Below are positions 25,549 through 32,247 of a stretch of DNA of 39,284 bases, piece by piece. The notes under the pieces were generated by a model, which saw nothing but the letters and a program-made list of their open reading frames with translations, searched no databases and was not told the DNA's origin. Within the stretch, counting starts at the first letter, position 1. Each line of letters begins with the position of its first letter. Position numbers and translations under genes: made by a program. The stretch comes from Elusimicrobiota bacterium (GTDB taxonomy: Bacteria; CG03; SLGR01): positions 1-39,284 of the forward strand of contig PWEK01000033.1 in the NCBI GenBank assembly GCA_003553445.1, written 5' to 3'.

Positions 25549-27137
25549 AGTATTACATTAAGACATTTCTTTTTTTTCTTATTCTTTCAGTTTTAAGTGT
25601 TAGCTGCGCAGACAGGGCTGTAAGATATGACGGGCCTACAATTATCAGGGCCTCAATAGGCGATGCTTCATATTTGAACCCTGTTTTATCTTCGGATTCA
25701 GCTTCAAGCGATATAAACAACCTGGTTTTTAACGGACTGGTAAAATATGATAAAGATCTTGTTCTTACAGGAGACCTTGCGAAAGACTGGGAGGTGTCCG
25801 AAGATATGATGGAAATAAAATTTTACCTGCGCGACGGGGTGAAGTGGCATGATGGAGAATATTTTACGGCTTCCGATGTTATTTTTACATATGAAACAAT
25901 TATCTGTGAGAAAACGAGAACCCCGCATTCTTCCAGGTTTGATAAGGTTGACTCAGTTACGTCTCCACGGCCGGGAGTGGTTGTGGTGGAATATGAAGAG
26001 CCTTTTTCTCCCTCCCTGGAAAGCTGGGGGATGGGCATTATTCCGAAGCATCTTTATGAGGGAACTGACGTAAACACAAATGAACATAATAGAAATCCGG
26101 TAGGAACGGGACCCTATAAATTTGTTAGCTGGAGAACTGATGACAGAATAATCCTTGAGGCAAATCCTTATTATTTTGAAGGAGAACCTCAGATAAGGAG
26201 GTTTATCTACAATATAATTCCTGATGTGGCTGTTCAGTTTATGGAGTTGGAAAAAGGCACGGTTGACTGGATGTCACCAACTCCTGACCAGTGGATGGAT
26301 GAAACAGGCTCCGAAGAATTTTTAAAAAAATTCAACAGATTCAGATACCCCTCTTTAACATATACATATATGGGGTATAATCTGCGGGATGAACTTTTCA
26401 GGGAAAAGGAGATCCGACAGGCTATTAATTATGCTGTAGACAAGGAAGAAATAATAGATGCCGTTATGAGGGGGCTGGCAACTAAAGCAACAGGGCCTTA
26501 TCCGCCGAATATGTGGGCCCACAATCCGGATGTTCAAGAATACGGATATAATCCGGAAAAAGCTGATAGGTTACTTAAAAGCAAAGGTTGGAGAAAAAAT
26601 AAAGATACCGGTATCCGTGAAAAAAACGGAGAGGCTTTCTCGTTTACTTTGATGACAAATCAGGGAAATACTGAAAGAAAACTCATCAGTGAAATAATTC
26701 AGCAGCAGCTTGGCGATATAGGGATAGAGGTTAATGTAAGGGTTCAGGAGTGGAGCTCTTTTATAAATCAATATATAGACAAAAGAGAATTTGATGCTGT
26801 TATCCTCGGTTGGAGTATCACTCTGGATCCGGATCAGTATTCCATATGGCATTCCTCGCAGAAAGAAGAAGGGATGCAGAATTTTGCCGGTTACAGCAAC
26901 TCACGTGTGGATGAATTGATTGAAAAGGGAAGAAGGACATTTGATAAGGAAAAAAGAAAAAAGATATACAGGGAGAAGCACAGAATACTTCAGGACGAAC
27001 AGCCGTACATGTTTCTTTATTATCCGGATTCGCGAGTCGTTGTAGATAACAGGTTCAAAAACATAAAGCTTGAGAAATCAGGCATTATGCATAATTTCAT
27101 TGACTGGTATGTGCCGGAGCACAAACGTAAGTACTGA
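25545..27137 (+). CDS. Oligopeptide-type (family 5) ABC transporter binding lipoprotein
   Basis: This 530-residue protein has a lipoprotein signal with SVSC at Cys21 and the features of SBP family 5 (DppA/OppA). These include [11 protein letters not shown] at the start, [27 protein letters not shown] (read as LAKDWEVS then [12 protein letters not shown], near residues 72-100), ASDVIFTYE, the [10 protein letters not shown] segment near 183, [16 protein letters not shown] near 288 and a [12 protein letters not shown] stretch. It should bind peptides or another small solute outside the inner membrane. No matching permease or ATPase genes adjoin it, so it works with transporter parts encoded elsewhere. 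It overlaps both neighbours, which shows tight coupling. Confidence 0.93.
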   Translation: MKYYIKTFLFFLILSVLSVSCADRAVRYDGPTIIRASIGDASYLNPVLSSDSASSDINNLVFNGLVKYDKDLVLTGDLAKDWEVSEDMMEIKFYLRDGVKWHDGEYFTASDVIFTYETIICEKTRTPHSSRFDKVDSVTSPRPGVVVVEYEEPFSPSLESWGMGIIPKHLYEGTDVNTNEHNRNPVGTGPYKFVSWRTDDRIILEANPYYFEGEPQIRRFIYNIIPDVAVQFMELEKGTVDWMSPTPDQWMDETGSEEFLKKFNRFRYPSLTYTYMGYNLRDELFREKEIRQAINYAVDKEEIIDAVMRGLATKATGPYPPNMWAHNPDVQEYGYNPEKADRLLKSKGWRKNKDTGIREKNGEAFSFTLMTNQGNTERKLISEIIQQQLGDIGIEVNVRVQEWSSFINQYIDKREFDAVILGWSITLDPDQYSIWHSSQKEEGMQNFAGYSNSRVDELIEKGRRTFDKEKRKKIYREKHRILQDEQPYMFLYYPDSRVVVDNRFKNIKLEKSGIMHNFIDWYVPEHKRKY

Positions 27138-27616
27138 TGTCGGTATGGTATATAATTGACGGATGTAATTTAATTGAGAGGCAGAGCAGGGTTTTTGACT
27201 GTTCAAGGCGACAGGCATTGCATTATCTGTCCAATTTAATTGTATATGAAAAACCAGAGGGCTCTTTAAGAAACAAACTGACGGTAATTATTGACGGACA
27301 GCCCGGGATATCGGGTCCGGGTTATCAGGCTGATATAAGGTTTACAAGCGGCAGAACCGCGGATGAAGAAATAGTGGAAACTGTAAAGAACTCGGAAAAT
27401 CCATCACGAATAATAGTTGTTACTGATGATAAGCCGCTTCGAAGAAGTGTTAGAAAGAAAGGGGCAAGGTTTAAGAGCACTTCTGATTTCACAAAAAAAT
27501 TATTTAAAAAGAAGAGCATTCCGGTAAAAAACTCTAAAGATAAGAAGATAAGTGATCAAGAGGCCGAAAAAATAAATAAGGAACTCAGAAAGAAATGGTT
27601 GAGAAAAAAAGAGTAA
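27137..27616 (+). CDS. YacP-like NYN domain protein (putative ribonuclease)
   Basis: The 159-residue product begins with WYIIDGCNLIE, and later shows VIIDGQPG near residue 53, SGRTADEEIV near 73 and IIVVTDDKPLRRSVRKKGA near 93. This order matches the YacP-type NYN family, whose members have a PIN-like nuclease fold; Rae1 of Bacillus is a ribosome-associated example. Its last 40 residues are highly basic, which suits RNA binding. The ATG overlaps the upstream stop (TGATG), and the next gene starts inside its end. A link to the sugar-phosphate genes that follow is not evident from the domain. Confidence 0.8.
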   Translation: MSVWYIIDGCNLIERQSRVFDCSRRQALHYLSNLIVYEKPEGSLRNKLTVIIDGQPGISGPGYQADIRFTSGRTADEEIVETVKNSENPSRIIVVTDDKPLRRSVRKKGARFKSTSDFTKKLFKKKSIPVKNSKDKKISDQEAEKINKELRKKWLRKKE

Positions 27617-28506
27617 ACAGCAAAAAAATACCTTCAGTTTTAGGAAATAAGTTAAGCATGCCTTTTTCCCAGATGACTCTTGCCTTATCACTCGAAAATA
27701 TAGGAATAGGTTATGAAAAGGCCAATAAGATAACCGGTGAAATATTCGATGAAATGATTGATGACGATATTCGTGAAATCACAAGAAAAAACCTGCGTCT
27801 AAAAGTCTTTGAAAAACTGAAGAAAGAGGAAGGTAAATCAGCCGCCGTGAAATATATGAAACTGAGGAGAATTCTTGATAACAAGGAACCGCTCATTGTC
27901 CTTGTCGGAGGATCAACCGGTTCGGGAAAACACACAGTTTCCATGGAGCTTGCGCGCAGACTTGATATAATGACGGTGATTTCAACTGATATAATAAGAG
28001 AAATAATGCGATCGCTTTTTTCTAACGAAATTCTTCCCATGATTCATACTTCATCCTATAACGCTTATAAAAAACTATGGATGCCTCTCGCGGAAGGGAA
28101 AAACCAGGAAACTATAGCCTTCAGAGAGCAGGCATTAAGGGTTAATGCGGGCATCAGGGGTCTAATTAAAAGGAGTGTGCAGGAAAAAACCTCGCTTATA
28201 ATAAACGGGGTGCATATACTGCCGGATATACTGGACTCATCGGATGTGCAAAAAGCAAGGATAATAAAGGTTTTTTTGTATGTGAGCAAAAAGGACGAGC
28301 ATAAAAAAAGATTCTATATAAGGGGGGCACATTCAGAAGAAAGAACTGCCAGAAAATACCTTCAAAACTTCTCCACAATAAGAAGAATACAGAATTACAT
28401 AAATAAAAGAGCTAAAGCCAGGGGTTTTCTGAGAGTTAACAACAAAGATTCCAAAGAGGCTGCTTTGACCATAATTGATCATATAATAAGACGCCTCGAA
28501 AGGTAA
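27595..28506 (+). CDS. pgk2: 2-phosphoglycerate kinase
   Basis: This 303-residue cytoplasmic protein is close in size to the methanogen enzyme that phosphorylates 2-phosphoglycerate to 2,3-diphosphoglycerate. An ATP-cone-like regulatory domain (about residues 10-95) precedes the P-loop kinase domain (about 98-300). Family landmarks are VISTDIIREIMR, HTSSYNAYK, INGVHILPD and RKYLQNFSTIRRIQNYI. The Walker A reads GSTGSGKHT, with His113 where Ser or Thr normally follows the lysine (CAC codon, so one or two base changes). Activity is therefore not certain. It overlaps the NYN gene by 22 bases. The mutase and cyclic diphosphoglycerate synthetase downstream support this pathway assignment. Confidence 0.82.
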   Translation: MVEKKRVNSKKIPSVLGNKLSMPFSQMTLALSLENIGIGYEKANKITGEIFDEMIDDDIREITRKNLRLKVFEKLKKEEGKSAAVKYMKLRRILDNKEPLIVLVGGSTGSGKHTVSMELARRLDIMTVISTDIIREIMRSLFSNEILPMIHTSSYNAYKKLWMPLAEGKNQETIAFREQALRVNAGIRGLIKRSVQEKTSLIINGVHILPDILDSSDVQKARIIKVFLYVSKKDEHKKRFYIRGAHSEERTARKYLQNFSTIRRIQNYINKRAKARGFLRVNNKDSKEAALTIIDHIIRRLER

Positions 28507-28563
28507 AGAGGTGAAAGTTGTATTTATAAAAAGTTTCCTGTATAGACTTTTTCTGGAGGAAAA

Positions 28564-28986
28564 ATGAAAGCAAAGGCAATTATGACGCGAAAGGTGGTAA
28601 CGGTTAAAAAGGACTGCACAATATACGGACTGATTAAACTGCTTAAAAAAAACAGTATAACCGGCGCGCCTGTTGTGGATGAAAATGGTTGTTTAATCGG
28701 CATTGTTTCAGTAAAAGATTTGTTGTATGCGATTGAAGATCTTGTCAAAACACACCTGAGCATTGAGGAAATAAAGGAAATAAGAGGCGCCTGCAACTGG
28801 GTTGAGGGGTTTATGACAAAGGATGTGATAACGGTTGACGAAAACGAGGAAGTCTCCCGGGTATTTAAGCTTATGGTAGATCATCACATACACAGGGTGC
28901 CTGTAATGAAGGGTGAGCTTATAGCGGGGATTATAAGCACTTCAGATGCTCATAGGGCAATAATCAAGTATATAAATCGGGAATAA
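28564..28986 (+). CDS. CBS-domain pair protein
   Basis: The 140-residue product is almost only two CBS domains (about residues 1-60 and 75-138). The markers are MTRKVVTVKKDCTIYGL, GAPVVDENGCLIGIVSVKDLLYA, then FMTKDVITVDENEEVSRVF and HRVPVMKGELIAGIISTSD. Such pairs bind adenosine nucleotides and sense energy state. It lies between 2-phosphoglycerate kinase and phosphoglycerate mutase, so it may tune flux through this phosphoglycerate branch; no direct evidence shows this. A GGAGG site stands before the ATG. Confidence 0.92.
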   Translation: MKAKAIMTRKVVTVKKDCTIYGLIKLLKKNSITGAPVVDENGCLIGIVSVKDLLYAIEDLVKTHLSIEEIKEIRGACNWVEGFMTKDVITVDENEEVSRVFKLMVDHHIHRVPVMKGELIAGIISTSDAHRAIIKYINRE

Positions 28987-28990
28987 AAAA

Positions 28991-30643
28991 GTGCATTCGA
29001 GAAAAACCGGAACTCTTATTATTCTGGACGGATGGGGCATTTCAACAAAAAAGGATAATAACCCCATAGCTCTTGCAAGAACCCCTTTCTATGACTCACT
29101 TAAAAAAGAAAAGATTACGGCTGTGGGCCGAAAGGTGGGTATGCCTTCAGATGCAAAAGGATCCACGGCTGTGGGGCACGAAGTGTTAAGCGGCGCCAAA
29201 TACAGACATCCGATGCTAAGGATATCGGAAGATATAAAACAGGGGGTTCTTATAAACAGTGTTTTGGATCGCCGGCTGGATAAGACAGCTTCTAAAGGCG
29301 GGGCGCTGCATTTAATGGGTCTCGTATCCAGGAATAAGGAACATTCCCATATTGCTCATCTATACGGAATTATGAGAAGGGCGGTACAAAAGAATATAAA
29401 AAAGGTATATATACACTTTTTTTCTGACGGCAGGGGGACCCCTCCGTTTTCAGCAGTGCGCTATGCTGAAGACCTCATTGAAAAAGCTGAGTCAATAGGA
29501 GGAAATAAAGCAGCAATCAGGATAGCTACGGTCGGCGGCAGGGACATGACCATGAATCGTTCCACAGATGCATGGTATAAAACCGAGAATACGTACCGCG
29601 CTGTTATTGAAGGCATCTCTGAAGACAGAAAGGAAAATATATTTGCGGCTTTGAAGGAGGATTATGATAAAGGTATTACTGACCAGTATGTAAAAATAAG
29701 AACACTTGGCAACTATGAAGGTGTTTCATCAAATGACACATTAATTCACTGGAATTTTCGTAAAGACAGGGCTGCTTTATTGATGCAGATGTTTCTGGAG
29801 TCTGAAAATAAATTAAGAAGTCTTACCGGAAATGCTCGATTCAAACGCTTAAAACATAGAAATAATCTTGATTACGGTTCGCTTGATTTTCTTACTCTTG
29901 TTGAAAGCTATAACGGTATAAAGTGCCCTGTGGCATACCCTGATATAAAAAAAGAGCATTCATTCGGCAGTCTCCTCCAGGAATACGGTTACAGGCAGTA
30001 CAGGGTAAGCGGAGTAGATAAAAAACATGCGCTGACTCTTCTTTCGGGGGGGACAAGAGAGAAGGCTTTTGAGAATGAATATAGAATTGTCGTCTCGCTT
30101 AATCCCGAAATGGAGGAGTACATAAAAGAGTATGATAAAAAGAAGGGAGAAGAAGGCTACACCCTTGACCCCTATGAGAAATTCCCGGAAATAGAGCTTC
30201 CGAGGCTTACAGATAAGGTGATTGAATTAATTAAAAAACCTGATAATAAAAAATTTATAATAGTAAATATCTCCAACCCTGATATGGTCGGGCATACCGG
30301 CAGCATTACCGCGGGAATAAGGGCGGCAGAGTCTGTAGACAGGTCTTTGGCCGAGATATATAAAGCGGCAAGGAATGAGGGCTCTCCTTTATTTGTAACA
30401 GCGGATCACGGTAATCTGGAGCAGGCGGTTACCGAAGAGGGAGATGTATCCACCTTTCATACTAAAAATCCTGTACCGTTTTCTGTGGCAAATATGAACG
30501 TGGAGATCTCTAAAGGGGGAAGGTTGAATGATGTCGCTTCCTCACTTCTTTATCTTATGGAGCCGGAGAAAAAGATGGATATTCTGGAAAAACTTGAAGG
30601 AAATGTGATAGTAAGGGGTTTTTTTAATGAAAAACAGATCTGA
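28991..30643 (+). CDS. gpmI: 2,3-bisphosphoglycerate-independent phosphoglycerate mutase, divergent
   Basis: The 550-residue product belongs to the alkaline-phosphatase superfamily and should interconvert 3- and 2-phosphoglycerate. GTG 28991 is needed to include the N-terminal LIILDGWG metal site (Asp13). Other sites are the nucleophile region KGSTAVGHE (residues 56-64), WNFRKDR near 256, VNISNPDMVGHTG near 424, TADHGNLEQ near 470 and HTKNPVPF near 490. Two positions differ from usual iPGM: Thr59 stands where GNSEVGH has the nucleophile Ser, and SDGRGTPP (Gly149) replaces DGRDTPP. It lies between the CBS protein and the cyclic diphosphoglycerate synthetase, so it may supply 2-phosphoglycerate to that branch. 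A special subfamily or altered substrate is possible. Confidence 0.85.
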   Translation: MHSRKTGTLIILDGWGISTKKDNNPIALARTPFYDSLKKEKITAVGRKVGMPSDAKGSTAVGHEVLSGAKYRHPMLRISEDIKQGVLINSVLDRRLDKTASKGGALHLMGLVSRNKEHSHIAHLYGIMRRAVQKNIKKVYIHFFSDGRGTPPFSAVRYAEDLIEKAESIGGNKAAIRIATVGGRDMTMNRSTDAWYKTENTYRAVIEGISEDRKENIFAALKEDYDKGITDQYVKIRTLGNYEGVSSNDTLIHWNFRKDRAALLMQMFLESENKLRSLTGNARFKRLKHRNNLDYGSLDFLTLVESYNGIKCPVAYPDIKKEHSFGSLLQEYGYRQYRVSGVDKKHALTLLSGGTREKAFENEYRIVVSLNPEMEEYIKEYDKKKGEEGYTLDPYEKFPEIELPRLTDKVIELIKKPDNKKFIIVNISNPDMVGHTGSITAGIRAAESVDRSLAEIYKAARNEGSPLFVTADHGNLEQAVTEEGDVSTFHTKNPVPFSVANMNVEISKGGRLNDVASSLLYLMEPEKKMDILEKLEGNVIVRGFFNEKQI

Positions 30644-32156
30644 AAAAGCGCTTTTTCTGATTGACGGGGTGCACAAACCGGATAACACAATATTTGCAAT
30701 TAAAGAATTAAGCGAAAGGTATAATGTTAAGCCATCTGCTCTCTTATGGATTGGCGGAAGAGAAAAAATGTACAGCAGAGAAAGTTTCAGCCTGGAATTC
30801 AGAGAAAGGTTATCACTGGATGTTTTCTTCTCCCCCGAAGAAAACGGAGAGTTGCTTCCGGAAAGGGGCTTAGCGGATATTCTATTTGAAAAAAAAGATA
30901 TAAAAGCGGTTGTACAGCTTGCCGGAGCTCCGCAGATAGACCGCTCAGCCACGCTCAAGTATGCCGGCGTTTCTTCAACACTCGGTGCTGTATATTATGC
31001 CGGCGGAACTTCTTTTGAGAAATACATCATTGATATAAAATGCGATATTCCGTCAATGGGTTTATTCGCGACTGATAAAAGAGTCGGAAAGACAGCTTTC
31101 GGGTCATATATAGGGGCACTTGCATGCGGTATTAAAGGCTATGATACAAAATGGAAGCCGGCAATATTCACCCATTCAAGGGGCGCTCCGCAAGAGCCTC
31201 CCATGATAGAAATATATAAGCCCGCTGCAGAAAAAAGTGCAGAAAAGTTAACGGAAAGAGAGCTGCTGTCATCAAGGTTCAAACCTGAGAACCTGATAAG
31301 GCTACTGGAGGTGGGGTTCCACGGCGCTTCAGATGTTTTTGAGGACGCCCTTATTTTATCCGCTCTTCTGGACAGGTGGGAAGCTGTAAACGACAGTAGT
31401 GCGCCGTATATATCTATGGTTGGTTGCAGAAGGGCAGGTGCGGGTTTTTTTAATGAATTTGCAGTATCCAATGTAGATAAAGGAATAAAAAAAACACTTA
31501 AGTCTGAAGCAAATATTATAATTCACGAAGGAAGCGGAGCCGAACATCCGCCGGTAGATATTCACGGTTCGATATATCTGGTGCCTTCAGATATTAATCC
31601 TGAGATTTTAAAAACCTTCCCGGGGTTTGAGAATGCTTTTTTGTTTATTATAGCAAATTGTCAGCATGCCTCTTCCTCTCCGGAGAAGGTTATGGAGATT
31701 AAAAAGGCGCTCTCCATGCGCTCTCCGGGTGCTGAAACTGTTATGACCAGGTTTCATCCGGAAATAGTTACCGAATGTCCGGAAAAACTAAAGGGAAAGA
31801 AAACAGCAGTATATACCACGGCTCCTTCATCAGTTCTAAAACTTATATCCGGAGAAATAGAAAAAAAATATGGAGTAAATGTTATTCATATTTTCAATAA
31901 TCTTGATTATGATAAAGAAATGAAAAAATCTATCGATAAAGTTGTTAAGTCGGGTAATATAGATATAATGTTTTTTGAAATTAAAGCCAGGGGAGTTGAA
32001 GGGGCGCATTATATTAAAAAAAAGGGTTACAATATACCTCATTATTACATAAACAACTTTCCCGTTGCGGTGGATGAGAAATTCAGGCCGCTGAAGGATA
32101 ATTCTCTCCTTGACAGGGCTTTACTTTCGGCTCTTGAAAAAGTGAAAAAGAAGTAA
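30627..32156 (+). CDS. cpgS: Cyclic 2,3-diphosphoglycerate synthetase
   Basis: This 509-residue cytoplasmic protein resembles the methanogen synthetase that uses ATP to close 2,3-diphosphoglycerate into the cyclic anhydride. N-terminal LFLIDGVHKPDN begins a Rossmann-like region. A P-loop-like TDKRVGKTA lies at residues 149-157, followed by FTHSRGAPQEPPMIE, then HEGSGAEHPPVD near 297 and GVEGAHYIKKKGYNIPHYYINNFPV (read as GVEGAHYIKK then YYINNFPV) near the C-terminus. It overlaps the mutase gene by 17 bases. The nearby 2-phosphoglycerate kinase gives the preceding reaction, so both committed steps are encoded together. The product acts as thermoprotectant and phosphate store in some methanogens; its role here is unknown. 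A related P-loop ligase function is the alternative. Confidence 0.75.
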   Translation: MKNRSEKALFLIDGVHKPDNTIFAIKELSERYNVKPSALLWIGGREKMYSRESFSLEFRERLSLDVFFSPEENGELLPERGLADILFEKKDIKAVVQLAGAPQIDRSATLKYAGVSSTLGAVYYAGGTSFEKYIIDIKCDIPSMGLFATDKRVGKTAFGSYIGALACGIKGYDTKWKPAIFTHSRGAPQEPPMIEIYKPAAEKSAEKLTERELLSSRFKPENLIRLLEVGFHGASDVFEDALILSALLDRWEAVNDSSAPYISMVGCRRAGAGFFNEFAVSNVDKGIKKTLKSEANIIIHEGSGAEHPPVDIHGSIYLVPSDINPEILKTFPGFENAFLFIIANCQHASSSPEKVMEIKKALSMRSPGAETVMTRFHPEIVTECPEKLKGKKTAVYTTAPSSVLKLISGEIEKKYGVNVIHIFNNLDYDKEMKKSIDKVVKSGNIDIMFFEIKARGVEGAHYIKKKGYNIPHYYINNFPVAVDEKFRPLKDNSLLDRALLSALEKVKKK

Positions 32157-32168
32157 ATCCCGCGAAGA

Positions 32169-32191
32169 GTCATATTTGACAGAAATATGAC
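32169..32191. promoter_or_regulatory. Perfect 9-bp inverted repeat over the -35 box
   Basis: GTCATATTT (32169-32177) and AAATATGAC (32183-32191) are exact inverse copies with a five-base spacer. The dyad overlaps the -35 at 32176-32181 and is followed by AT-rich promoter sequence, not a T tail. It looks like an operator for a second regulator more than a terminator. Confidence 0.5.
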
Positions 32192-32204
32192 GATTATATA
32201 AAAT
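32176..32204 (+). promoter_or_regulatory. Strong sigma-70-type promoter of the sugar-uptake operon
   Basis: TTGACA (32176-32181) is separated by 17 bp from TAAAAT (32199-32204), a five-of-six match to the -10. It reads into the GH35-like gene at 32248. Confidence 0.72.
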
Positions 32205-32206
32205 TG

Positions 32207-32220
32207 TGCAAACGATTGCA
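32207..32220. promoter_or_regulatory. LacI-type operator upstream of the sugar-uptake operon
   Basis: TGCAAACGATTGCA is a near-perfect palindrome with the central CG typical of LacI-family sites. It starts two bases after the -10, so a bound repressor would block transcription start. It matches the site at 1432-1445 at 12 of 14 positions. Confidence 0.72.
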
Positions 32221-32247
32221 GAAAAAAGGAAAGGATAATATTTAAAG

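Noticed and set aside
32157-32247. Intrinsic terminator after the cyclic diphosphoglycerate synthetase gene
   Set aside because: The inverted repeat at 32169-32191 is AT-rich, lacks a T tail and overlaps a strong -35 box, so an operator is more likely.
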